Below are positions 10,634 through 20,800 of a stretch of 27,453 bases of DNA, piece by piece. The position numbers and the translations under genes are program-made. The stretch is from Hypsibius dujardini (taxonomy: Eukaryota; Tardigrada; Eutardigrada; Parachela; Hypsibiidae): NCBI GenBank assembly GCA_001579985.1, contig LRSR01009222.1, positions 1-27,453 of the forward strand, in the 5' to 3' direction. The notes under the pieces are model-generated. The model worked only from the letters and a program-made list of their open reading frames with translations. It searched no databases and was not told the DNA's origin. Every line of letters begins with the position of its first letter. Within the stretch, counting starts at the first letter, position 1.

Positions 10634-13600
10634 TAGACAGAGGTAGGTAGACAGACAGAGACAAATACACACACATACAGACAGAGACAGGGAAACAGAC
10701 AGACAGACAAAAAGGGCAAGATGGGCAGTGAGACAAACAAACAAAATATATATACAGAAGCGAGAAGAACAAAAATTCAAAAAACAAAATGGACACACGT
10801 TTTGCGCAACTGGCGGGATAAAATCTTCAGTCTGCCAGCGCCCATACAATCCGGACATTTCATCCTTCGGTGGCAACCGATTCGCAACCGCATTCAGCGA
10901 ATCGCTGTTCCCGCGACCCTTTCGCTTCGGCACAGCCCGTTTCATCCGTTTCACCTCCTTATACGGCTGCTCAGATGGCTTGATCACTCGGGCCTCTTTC
11001 AGCCAGTTTTCTTTGGTATGCAGGAGATGCACTAACTCCCGCAGATAGTAATTCTCGCCTTTGACATTACCCACTGGCAGTGGATTCGGTGGATACAGTG
11101 CTTCATACTTCAGTAAATGACGCTCCAGGACGTAAAGCGGATGTCCTTTGAACTCCTGCACCGACGCCGGTAAAGGCCGCTGCATCAAGACCTCCCGAAT
11201 CTGAAAGTCCTCCTCAGCGTTCCGGATGATATCACGAGGTGCAAAAAGTTTCAGAGTCTCAGTCCACCACTTAGGATCCACCTGTAGCTTTCGGTTTGCC
11301 GTCAACCACGCCTTGGCAAATTTGGCTGTGACGTCTTTGGCAGACCGGACGTCACCGAAAGCCACCACATACTGCAGGGGCTGGGAGGCTGACAGTTCGC
11401 ACACATCCAAACTGCCAACCTCACCGTTGGTACACTTTACAGGTACAAAGGCTTTCTCGACATCGCAATACACGTCGAGCCAGTAGTCGATACCGAGAGC
11501 GGATGAGCGGACGGCTTCTTCGGCGAATGGTACTTTTTTAGGCGAGGGAGTGGTAATGCTCCGCTTCGGCCTGCGTTGCCCAGAATCACCAGCGGACGCA
11601 GCGCTAAAACACAAATTAATTCATGCGCTTACCCGGTCCAAGGAGGAGAAAAGAGAGCAAACAGACAGACACATAGTAAGCCAGACTGCAAAACAAAGAG
11701 AAACAGACAGGCAGCCTGACAGTAAACGGTCAGCTGGACAGACTGAGAGCGAAACAGGCAGACAGACAGATAAACAGGCCTAATTAAACGATGAACAAAC
11801 AGGCAGCCAGTAAGACAACAGGTCGACAGACAAGTAGCCATGCATTCATTGATCCAGACATACATACAGACAGACAGCCATCATCAAAGGTTCCCGTTCA
11901 ATGGAGTGACTCGAAACAAACCTTTTGAGGATACTCTTTCCCCGCTTCAACTTCACTTTCGAATCCGAATACAAGTCATCGTCGGAACTAATGACTACTT
12001 TCGGCAACGAGTCACCAGACTTCTTCCCAAATCGCGACTCCGGTCCCCTTGCCTCTTCACTTGAGCTATCTGAGCTGTCGTCGTCAGTCGATTCCTTCCG
12101 TTTTCGCTTCGGCTTCGCTTTCTTCAGTTTAGTCGAAGCTGCTTTGCCGCCCTTCCCTTTTGCGAAATAAGGCGACGGCTTGCCACGGCCTTTCAATAAG
12201 ACGGACTTGGGAATCGTCACTTCCTTCACTGGTACCGGCTGCATGCTGTAGATCAAACGGACATCCAATCCCAAACTCCGTAACATTAACACCATCACCA
12301 GAGCCAAGTTGAAGTTCGAGGAGCACGACTTCCTTGTCAAGGTCTTCAACACGTTGATACTGAAGACGCCGTCAGCCTCCTTAACTGGAAAGGAACGTCT
12401 CACCGAGGCGACGAGCGCTCGAAGCTTCCGCGCATCCAATTGGAGCACATGCGACTGATCAAACACTCTGTCCAAGGTCGGTTTGTCCCAGCAGGACAGC
12501 GCCAGCGACAGAACATGAGGGTTCCGGCAGACGACGTCGTTCAGATAAAACCCCCTCGCAAGACCACATAGCAGATGGACCTTATGAATGTCTGTTTGGA
12601 TTTCCTTCTGTCGCTTTTTCAGCTGGAACAGAAGACGCTTCTGCATATCGACTTGTTTGTTCTTCGGTTTCCCTGTACCGGAGAGGTCGACGGTGATTTC
12701 GACGGCACGGGACGTAGACGGACCGGACTGGTTGTCATCGTTCTCGTCATCACTGGGAAGTTTGGCCTCTTCCACGGCTTCCCAGCTTTCGGAATCATCG
12801 CTGTCATCGTCGTTGTCTGACTTAGGCGGCGGCGCTGAACTGGCAAATTTGTTGCGAAGTTTTGCGGCCAATGACGTTGAGGAGTCGGACGATGAAGTCG
12901 GTTCCGGCTGTGGATCTATAGCGAAAGCGTTGTTGAGCAACAAAACATGACATGATAATGATAAACAACGCAACTCATTACCGTCGTGTCAATCAATCAA
13001 TCAATCAAATTAGTCAATCAATCGAAGAGTCAAATGAATAACGCGATATCACAACAGTCCAATCAACCACAGGCTTAAAAGGAATAACATGGCAGCACAA
13101 CAGTCCAATTCATCAATCAACGACAGACTTAAAATGAATAACGTAGTAGCACAACAATCAACAATCAAGCCAACCTTTTCGTGTAAGTACTTGTGTGACG
13201 CAAAATTATTGATGTGTTATTGATTACTGAGATACTTACTCTTTTTCTGGACAGGTCGACGCTGTGCATCAGTTTTCTTCGCGATTTTTCCAGCGCCGCG
13301 AGGCTTTTCTCTAATTCCCGGCTTAATTGGCGGACTACGAAGAGATGAAGGTGCTGTAGTGCGCATTGATGGTTTTTTCTTCCGTTCGGTATCCGAAGCT
13401 TCAGCATCCGATGCAAATCCATTGGCCAATAAGCGGCGTGGTCCATTTCGCTTGGGGCGGATACCAGCGGGCGCAGTGCGGGGCTTCTTCGGAGCACGGA
13501 TGCCGGCGGCGGCGTCGGAGACGTCTTCCACTTCCGACTTGCGTTTTCGGGTCAGCGTAGCCTTCTCCGGATCCACCCGGGCGCGAAGAACACGCATGCT

Positions 13601-13770
13601 AGTTGAAGGCGTCAGTTCGCCATTGCCCGAGCGCGCTGCACTGCCTGAAACTCGCTGAAAGGAAAATTTGTTCGAAATCAAAACGGACCCGGTTTACAGC
13701 ATTACAACAAATCAATCAATCGCCGGGCTGATTACCACATAATGATTACCGGTAGTTCTTTTCGCGGCAT
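10059..13770 (-). CDS. XPC: XPC/Rad4 DNA-damage recognition protein, six coding exons
   Basis: Minus-strand exons: 13770-13750, 13654-13240, 12915-11922, 11603-10799, 10532-10290, 10226-10059 (TAA at 10061-10059). All introns are GT-AG with matching phases, giving 881 residues (human XPC has 940). The first exon codes only seven residues (MPRKELP); an in-frame TAA just upstream supports that start. The N-terminus is basic and low-complexity, followed by an acidic Asp/Ser stretch (about 178-206). The transglutaminase-like Rad4 fold runs about 238-385, is broken by a charged insert (about 388-505), and resumes at LGIDYWLDVY (about 513). The DNA-binding beta-hairpin domains follow: BHD1 (about 624-685), BHD2 (about 688-743, LYGRWQTEDF) and BHD3 (746-822, GIVPRNEYGNVDMF). 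The protein detects helix distortion in the nucleus and starts global-genome nucleotide excision repair with a RAD23 partner; this is family knowledge. The C-terminal WDNWKRMIRSALLRARL segment matches the conserved family tail. Confidence 0.93.
10584..10712. repeat. (ACAG)n microsatellite in XPC intron 4
   Basis: Degenerate ACAG repeats inside the intron 10798-10533. On the sense strand of XPC they read CTGT. The reading frame passes through them into exon 4, which makes a misleadingly long open frame. Confidence 0.9.
11655..11880. repeat. Degenerate ACAG/CAGG repeats in XPC intron 3
   Basis: Interrupted ACAGACAG and ACAGGCAG motifs fill most of the intron 11921-11604. Confidence 0.85.
12988..13170. 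repeat. (ATCA)n tract and about 50-bp tandem repeat in XPC intron 2
   Basis: A (CAAT)n run at about 12990-13025 is followed by three related units starting GAATAAC at 13035, 13082 and 13135 (periods 47 and 53 bp), each with a CACAACA core. The whole lies in the intron 13239-12916. Confidence 0.8.
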
Positions 13771-14413
13771 CTGATTGAAGAAGTCGTGTAGTTATGGATG
13801 ATGACATCCAAGCATGTTCTGTTAGAAGATGTGAGAGAATGATGAATGATGAATTCTAATAAAAAATTGTTAGCTGGCTGGCCTCGCGGGAGCCTGGGAA
13901 AATGGTCAGGTACATGGGAAAATTACAGGAAAAATTAATTCGCTGAGCGAAATTACCTTTAAAAACTGAAATGTCGTCGAATCTCACTCTTTCTCGCCCT
14001 AAAAAGTAAACAGAGAAGACAAAGGGAGAACGGGAACAAACAATTGTCACAACAAGCGAAAGATTAATTTGTTTAATAACAGAGGAAACTTTCTCGCGAA
14101 AAATTAAACGGTTCCCATGAAGGAACAACTTCGATGAATGATTCAGTGGAGGAACAGTGGGAAAAGTGAGAGAACACGGTACAGTAGTGAGAGAGTACCA
14201 ACGAAGAGTAAAAGAACAAGCAGAATAGCCAAGTAGTAAAGGAACGCTCTGCAATTGTTAAGGAACAAATATGAATTGTGAAAGAACAAGGCTGCGAAGG
14301 AACCGATTAACTTCTTCTTTCACTGTCACTGTGGAGATTTTTTTATCGGTGCTCGCATTGAAATTTCTAACCTCTTAAAGTTCTCACTGCATTTTTGTTT
14401 TACCAAGGCGAAA
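13771..14413. promoter_or_regulatory. Shared upstream region of XPC and LSM6 (putative bidirectional promoter)
   Basis: XPC (minus) and LSM6 (plus) start codons are 643 bp apart and face away from each other, so both promoters must lie here unless a 5' exon is missed. The plus strand is purine-rich and carries a GAAC-containing motif about ten times between 14028 and 14303, nearly always AGAAC or GGAAC. No TATA box is obvious. Just before the LSM6 ATG, a T-rich stretch ending CCAAG at 14408 could be an acceptor for a 5' UTR intron. Confidence 0.5.
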
Positions 14414-14659
14414 ATGGCAGCTCCAGCTCGCACCAATCCGAGTGACTTTCTGAAGGAATTATCCGGCCGGCCGGTCGTCGTCAAACTCAACTCTGGCGTC
14501 GACTATCGCGGCCTGCTGTCCTGCCTGGACGGCTACATGAACATCGCGCTCGAGCAGACGGAAGAGTATGTCAACGGACAGCTCAAGAAGAAGTACGGGG
14601 ACGCGTTTATTCGCGGGAACAACGTCCTCTACATCAGCGGATCCAAGACAAAGAAATGA
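14414..14659 (+). CDS. LSM6: U6 snRNA-associated Sm-like protein LSm6
   Basis: A single uninterrupted frame of 81 residues, the normal size for LSm6. The Sm1 motif region reads GRPVVVKLNSGVDYRG and continues CLDGYMNIALEQTEEYVNG; the Sm2 motif reads RGNNVLYIS. These stretches are nearly identical to animal LSm6, so the assignment is firm. The protein is one subunit of two heteroheptameric rings: LSm1-7, which promotes mRNA decapping and decay in the cytoplasm, and LSm2-8, which binds the 3' end of U6 snRNA in the nucleus. The ATG context (cgaaaATGG) is good. Only the first ten or so residues (MAAPARTN) differ from vertebrates. The coding region has no intron, unlike its neighbours. The intact conserved Sm core argues against a dead retrocopy, though a functional retrocopy cannot be excluded. 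Confidence 0.97.
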   Translation: MAAPARTNPSDFLKELSGRPVVVKLNSGVDYRGLLSCLDGYMNIALEQTEEYVNGQLKKKYGDAFIRGNNVLYISGSKTKK

Positions 14660-15347
14660 TGCACGGTGGTGGGTAGTTGATTGATCGATTGAAGGCTTCA
14701 TCCGACTTTCATATAACATAGTTGGTCAGCTGATTGATTGGTTGATTGGCGGACCTTTCCCCATTCACCAAAGTAGAAAATTGGTGAATGATCTCTTTTT
14801 TGATTTCTTCTGTTGGCCGGCGGCGTCGCTGAGCAGTCATCCATTGCTGAATGTAATGTTGCCTCCGTTTAGATGAATTTTTTTCGTGTCGGGACTGGAA
14901 TTGGTAATATGGAACATTTTTTATGCAACACAATATGTAAAAGTCTTCTTGACTGGTTCCGGGATTTTTTCTCGTGGGTTATATTTCGAAAAGGGTACTA
15001 GATTTCAGTTTTTGCGAATTAAAGTTAGGCGTAGAGTGAGAACGACTGAAGCGGCGTTGTCGTATCACTCAACGTTGGTCATCTCAATCAATCAATCGAC
15101 TGGCCGATCAAACTTCGCAGTTTAACTCGTTGGAATCAGTTTTATAAAACGCCCAATCAATGCGCGCTCTTCCCTGGCAAGTAACTAATTCACTTTTCAT
15201 TTTCGAAAAGCAAATGATGATACGTTTTGAAAAATATTTAGCCACGAGCAGAACTTAACTAGTGGAGCGCTCTTGCTCTGTAATTTTAACGGACGCGCTC
15301 AAACATAATCAATCAAGCAAGCAAGCAAATGTTAAGAGAGATGAATC
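14660..15347. other. Intergenic, no gene seen
   Basis: It contains scattered TTGATTGATTG/CAATCAATC motifs (14677-14750, 15087-15100, 15308-15330) of the kind found throughout the window. There is no convincing coding exon or RNA gene. Confidence 0.5.
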
Positions 15348-16411
15348 AAGTTTATCTCACTTGGGAACGTTTTCAGCTGTCGAATTCAGAATCGTTCCAA
15401 AATATTTTTTTCATTCAGACCTAATTTAGTAATGAATATAAAAATTTATTTTGCCGGTCAAGCTAAAAAACATTTTTGTCGGTGAATTTTCAAAGTTGGC
15501 AGTTGTCTCAATGGACTTGCTGCTGTGTACCGTCAATTGATTGTTTGTGTACAGACTGTTCGGTAGATTGTTAATTGATTGGCGTATATTTTGTCATAAT
15601 GGTTTGGCTGCTCATTGATTGCTTGATCACGTTTTTCAGCATCGTCATTCAGTTGATTGTTGATTGATTGGCGTATATTTTGTCATTAGTGGTTTGGCTG
15701 GTCGTTGATTGCTTGATTACGTTTTTCAGCATCGTCATTCAGTTGATTGTTGATTGACACCACATCTGCACTTTCGTGTTCACTCAAACTACAACCAAAA
15801 AGTTAGTCAATCAACCAAATGAACAGCACATACCTTTCAATCAAGCAATCAATCGACGGCACACGCTAGCAAGTCTGTTGAGACAGTTACCGTCAATTGA
15901 TTGCTTGATTGAAAGCTATGTGCTGTTCATCTGATTGATTGTTGATTGACTAACTTTTTGGTTTTAGTTTGAGTGAACACCAAAAGGCAGATATAGTGTC
16001 AATCAACAATCAACTGAATGACGATGCTGAAAAACTTAATCAAGCAATCAATAAGCAGCCAAACCATTACGACAAAATATACGCAAATCAATCAACAATC
16101 AACTGAATGACGATGTTGAAAAACGTAATCAAGCAATCAATGAGCAGCCGAACCATTATGACAAAATATACGCCAATAAATTAACAATCAACCGAACAGT
16201 CTGCACACAAACAATCAATTGACGGTACACAGCAGCAAGTCCATTGAGACAACTGCCAACTTTGAAAATTTACCGACGAAAATTTTTTTTAGCTTGACCG
16301 GCAAAATAAATTTTTATATTCATTACTAAATTAGGTCTGAATGAAAAAAATATTTTGGAACGGTTCTGAATTCGACAGCTGAAAACGTTCCCAAGTCAGG
16401 TAGGGAAACTT
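15348..16411. mobile_element. Foldback element: about 500-bp inverted arms with a 30-bp spacer, non-coding
   Basis: The left arm, about 15359-15859, is the reverse complement of the right arm, about 15890-16396, with few mismatches. A weaker extension (AAGTTT at 15348, AAACTT at 16406) widens both ends. The spacer is about 15860-15889. Each arm holds two copies of an 89-bp unit (left 15577-15665 and 15666-15754), matched by two copies in the right arm. The outer ends carry ACTTGGGAACGTTTTCAGC. The spacer itself resembles a part of the arm near 16219-16258. No open frame of note exists, so it would be a non-autonomous foldback or long-TIR MITE. I could not identify a target-site duplication. 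Confidence 0.85.
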
Positions 16412-16689
16412 CGTTTAAAAGGAATCCTTGAGTTCGTTTACTGTAAACTACAACTGGCATGATGGCAAATGAAGTAAAAAATGTGGTTTACGTCGAGCCG
16501 TGCAAGAAAATTCGTCCCTGAAACCCTGCAGAAGAAGGTCGCGGAAACTTGGCGCCAGTCAATCTACCAATCAAGCAGAGCTTCACACAATCACACCAGT
16601 ATTTGCCGCAATGCCAGCTGACGATCCATTATCTGTTTTTGTTCAGCTGACCAAAGATCCGTTTACTTGAAGGCCATACTGGGTATTAG

Positions 16690-17165
16690 TAGGGCAGTCT
16701 TCAGGGTGAACCGTCAATCTTTCGAAGTGACCGGTAAACTTTCAAACTGACCGTCGGTCTTCGGGCTAAACCGTCAACCATTCAAAGTAACCGTCCTGCC
16801 AATGTTTTGGATTGACCTTCGCTTTTCCGGGTGTAACGTCAACCTTTCGGAATCGCCTTTAACCTTCAGGACTGACTAGTGACCTTCCGGACTGCCCCTG
16901 ACCGTCAGTCTTCCAAACTGACTGGCAACTTTCCGGACTGACCATCAGTCCTCAGATTGAACCGTCAACGTTCCGGAGTGACCGGCAAACTTTCGAGCTG
17001 ACCGTCGGTCATTCGGGTCCACAGTCAACTATCCAGAGTACCCGGTAGCTTTGTGGACAGACCGTCGGTTTTCCAAATATACCGTGATTCATCCGTCAAC
17101 CATACGCACTGACTGTTTGTTTGGACAAACCGTCAGTTTTCCGTTAAACCGTCATTCCACGCTTT
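16690..17165. repeat. 20-bp-period degenerate minisatellite
   Basis: From 16709 to 17079 the sequence falls into 20-bp units close to GACCGTCAACCTTCCGGACT, interrupted by one 25-bp unit and a 6-bp insertion; more degenerate units extend on both sides. Four-unit (80-bp) blocks recur: the unit order at 16709-16788 matches that at about 16960-17039. The period is not a multiple of three and no frame stays open. Confidence 0.88.
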
Positions 17166-18978
17166 TCGGTTTCTAGCCGTTTGTTCGGTACGGCTCACCT
17201 TTCTTTAGTTTTAAATGTTTCTAAAAAGACGGGCTTTTTTAGGGGCGTCCCTCAAAAAACGATAACACGTGTGGCCCAGAATGAACCGCAGTCTGACCTA
17301 CTCCTACTCGTACTGTCTTTACTTTGTATACTCTGTATATTGAATGATTGATCTGTGTCGTTGCAGTCCAATGACCAAAATGCTGTTGATGCAGTTTTTA
17401 TGTCCAGTCCCACCTAAAATGTAGAGTGACCATTCATCCCAGCAGCGTACAGCAAGAATGGCGGAAACAATCGGCTGGGGAGACGGAAAGCACAATGCAG
17501 TCAGAGACGGAGAGATACACTGGAAATACCGCTAGGCAGACGGAGGGCAGAAGATTCACAGAAGCTGCAAGTTTGTAGGAAGCGGGGAGCCAGACGATCA
17601 AACATGCGGCTGAAAATGATGAGACAAAGACTCGATTAACGGACGGAAAGAGAAAAGAAAAAGACGGACAGTCGAAAATCGACACGGAGAGCTTGATGGA
17701 CGACACACGAATTGCGAAACGGGGAATGCGAAGAGACTAAGCGCCATTCGAGCCACCTATACCTGAAGAGAAAACCGACAAGCTAGACGGACTACTTGAC
17801 GGAAGCATGGATAGAGGAAACCAGGGAACCACCGGATACGGCAGAAAATGAAGAGTATAGATAGATAACCAGAAGATAGAAGAACACGAATACTTCGGTC
17901 CAGATAAGAGGGAAAAATTAGATGGTCAGGAGAACCGTCAAACGCAGGAACGGTGACGACGAGCCCGTCAAATGGTTAAAAAGCAAAAGTAAATCTGACG
18001 CACAGCTAAACGGCCGGACGGACAACCGTCTCCACATGACATACCGATGATTAAGTACGACCTCTGTTCCTCAATCATAAGTTACCGTATTTACCGCTAG
18101 TACTCCTGGTGCTTTTCTTTAGCTTTCATACCAGTAGGTGGAATTTCAGATTTATATCAGCGCATGGCCAAATTTAAATTGTCAAAAGAATAGGCCAGGA
18201 ACACGAACAACGCCAAAGCTCGAGCAGTGAAATATTACGGCACTAAAATAGCCGTGCGTCCGTGACCAGGCTGCGCGACTACAAGGTTATCCTTTATTGT
18301 GTATGTTCTGCCGTTTCCGTTCGTTCGAGCTTCGAGCTTCGAGAGCGAACGGGCCGTCAACGTCAAGGGCCATTAAAATTTATTGTCCACGCAAAAACAG
18401 ATAAATCCGGCACGTACAAGCCATGATTCACGGTGGGTACTTCTCCGAGTGCCTTTTGAGTTATGACTTTCCAAAAGCGCAAGACTCCGTTTATACCAGC
18501 GAGATGACTTGAAAGATGGTTCCGCTTCGCAAAACTCCATCACAAATATATCTGAATAGAAAGACCCTTACTGACCACTTCATGTTCATAGAATTTCAAC
18601 CTTGACAGATAGAAGGTCTTTCATCGAATGAGGTTGATTTTCGGGAGAACCCTTTTCGAGCGACGGCGAATAGATAACGGCCGGCTCTCACGACTTGAGA
18701 GCAGAGCAGTGACGCAGGTTTGACAACTCTTGCTGTGTTTGCAATCGTACCCCCTGTGATCCAACCCCTTCACGATAAATTACCTTTTGTGTGTAGTCCG
18801 CGAATACACGTTTCGCGGTTTGTGGATTGTGACTCGTTTCAGGCGCCCAAGTCCCGCCTGCCCCAATCTCGCAAACCAGTAGTTAAACCCTCATACAGAG
18901 TATAGACAGTCAGTCAATCTATTTCAGCCGGTACCGAGCCAATAGTCGGCGAGGGATCATCATTATTATTGGCCAAGA
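17166..18978. other. Non-coding stretch, purine-rich in part
   Basis: About 1.8 kb without a convincing exon. 17440-18010 is rich in GGA/AGACGG motifs on the plus strand. The minus-strand frame there is a pyrimidine-rich shadow. A small imperfect palindrome around TTCGAGCTTCGAGCTTCGA lies at about 18325-18345. Confidence 0.5.
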
Positions 18979-19019
18979 AATATATATATATATATTTATA
19001 CGTGTGTGTGTGTGTGTGG
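18979..19019. repeat. (TA)n followed by (GT)n microsatellite
   Basis: A run of TA dinucleotides to about 18999, then GT dinucleotides to 19019. Confidence 0.95.
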
Positions 19020-19913
19020 TGTGCGTGATTAATAACAGCGTTTTGCTTGCCCGGTTGTTTACTAGCAGCGCCGCACTCTTGTCTGTCTGTCGTCTGCTCA
19101 CCTCACCTCCGCACCCGCCATCGCGATCGCGCAAGAGTGCTGAAGCTTCTTTCAGCTTTAATCGAAACAAATTGTCCATCTTCCGCTCTCTGCAAAGCGA
19201 GTTGTTTCCGCTCCGGGCCCCGGCAGTGGTAATTCGACGGTGTTGACCGCTGGCTTGACGGAACGACCGTCTCTCTCTCTTTCTCTCTCTGTATAGTATG
19301 CTGGGGGATTTGTGTGTGTGTGTGTGTGTATGAGTGCTCGAAATATAACTCGGTCGGAGTGGATTCTCTCATGTGTTCGCGCGCTTTTAAAAGCATCGAC
19401 CGGAAGCCGGCTGCCACACTGATTCAGATTCAGTAGTCAATCTCGCGGACGGAAGAGATCAAGCTGTGGTCAGCTACTGGCATTTTTGTTTGCTCCTCTC
19501 TCTCTCTCTCTCTTGTTGACTCCCAATTTTGGCCATTGATGTGTGCCATATGTCGGTCTGCTGTGATGCGAATCATTATAATCGGATTAACAACATTCTG
19601 CTGATCCCGCGCCGTTTGGACTCTTATCGATAAGTGGTCCACACAATCTTTTGCGTACGGGAAATATTTTATTTTCGCAATCGGGGGTTGCATTCTTCGG
19701 AGATTACTCATATTTGTGGGCCCACCCTATGTTCTGTCGTTAAGCGCGACACGGTCCCCTTGCCAAGTAAGACTAAACGGGTGATTGCTCATGGGCGATA
19801 CCTCGTCCTCAAGCTTTTGTATCGCTATGACTAACAAGGTCTAAACATACTTTTTTCACCGACTTTTCCTACCGGTAACCAATTATTAAATAATTCCCCT
19901 CGCTGCTCTGCAA
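19020..19913. other. Non-coding stretch with short CT/TG tracts and a weak promoter-like spot
   Basis: CT tracts at 19270-19290 and 19497-19512 and a TG tract at 19311-19330. At 19385-19436 a TTTTAAAA is followed by an ETS-like ACCGGAAG (about 19398) and TCAGATTCAGT. This could be a promoter for the plus-strand gene whose exon lies at 25233, but no exon beside it can be shown. Confidence 0.3.
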
Positions 19914-20256
19914 GTGTACTTTTTTATATGAAATAAATTTTGTTACCCAGTCCGTCCCCAAGTGGAAAAATTGTAAGTGTTTTAAGGATAGTAGATTACA
20001 AAAATTTAAATTATGTTTCTTTTGCGGTAATTGATAGGATTGTTAAAAAAGTTAAAATTACGGACTTTGTTCGCCGTATTTTCTGCTAACAATTAATTAT
20101 GAACACTTCTTGTTCTGCGTGTATATTTCTTTACTCGAAATAAATTTCAAGACCAAATCCGTCCCCAAGAGTAGCAATCTTTAAGCACTGTAAATACAGT
20201 AGATTAAAAAGGTTACACTATTATTTATTTTCGCAGTAATCGATAAGATTATTAAT
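19914..20256. repeat. Diverged direct duplication, two copies about 206 bp apart
   Basis: Copy A, about 19917-20046, and copy B, about 20122-20256, share in the same order GAAATAAATTT, TCCGTCCCCAAG, AGTAGATTA, and a GCGGTAATTGATAGGATTGTTA / GCAGTAATCGATAAGATTATTA end. Both are AT-rich and non-coding. Confidence 0.75.
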
Positions 20257-20346
20257 TATAATCATTCATGGTTAGTTTGATCGATAACGCTACCTTTCTT
20301 TCGGGCGTTTGAACAGCACGTAGTAACAACTTTTTCATACATCACG

Positions 20347-20424
20347 TCTGTGTCTGTGTCTGTGTCTGTGTCTGTGTCTGTGTCTGTGTCTGTGTCTGTG
20401 TCTGTGTCTGTGTCTGTGTCTGTG
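20347..20424. repeat. Perfect (TCTGTG)13 hexanucleotide repeat
   Basis: Thirteen uninterrupted copies of TCTGTG. Confidence 0.97.
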
Positions 20425-20569
20425 TAAATGAGGGCCCTTGGGTCCTGGCTACACGCGTGTCTTCTCACTTTTTTTACACTTTTTATTAATGCTCATAAGT
20501 TTGTTAAACAGGCTGCTTTTCAACAAAGATTGCTAGCTTGCGGCGTTGCTAAAAACTCAACAATTTCTT

Positions 20570-20800
20570 TCATTTTGATACTCGTCTTTTTATCAGTATT
20601 TTTTTGCAGTTTCCAACTGTCTCGTGTGCCCACTGTGTCTTATCCCACGTTTGGCTCAAGATGTTGACCGAATCCTGCATTCCCACAATGTCATAGCCGG
20701 CAATTGTTGCGCATCCATCAAGTGACACTTGCGAAACGGATAACAAGAGCATACAACACGCGAGGAAGAGACCGGGAGCGGGATCTCGTTTTCCGAACAT
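20570..20800 (-). CDS. Possible small secreted protein or first exon (76 residues)
   Basis: An open frame on the minus strand starting at the ATG at 20800-20798. Residues 1-30 look like a signal peptide: a basic start (MFGKRDPAPG), then a hydrophobic core LFLACCMLLLSVSQVSL before DGC. The rest (…GYDIVGMQDSVNILSQTWDK…) is composed like a real protein and has cysteines at about 30 and 65. The frame ends in a basic tail and stop at 20572-20570. An AATAAA lies downstream on the same strand at about 20480. An acceptor-like CTCTGTAG sits directly before GATG, so translation could also come from a spliced upstream exon. The tail after HET could instead be intronic. No family is recognised. The call rests only on composition and context, so it is tentative. 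Confidence 0.3.
   Translation of the reverse strand: MFGKRDPAPGLFLACCMLLLSVSQVSLDGCATIAGYDIVGMQDSVNILSQTWDKTQWAHETVGNCKKILIKRRVSK

Noticed and set aside
10430-11614. 394-codon minus-strand frame read as one exon
   Set aside because: It runs from XPC exon 4 through a microsatellite-filled intron. The homologous protein continues at GIVPRNEYGN in exon 5, and a donor at 10798 and an acceptor at 10533 fit in phase.
17434-17706. Minus-strand hydrophobic 90-codon frame
   Set aside because: It is a pyrimidine-rich shadow of purine-rich DNA, rich in Ser/Val/Phe/Cys from composition alone.
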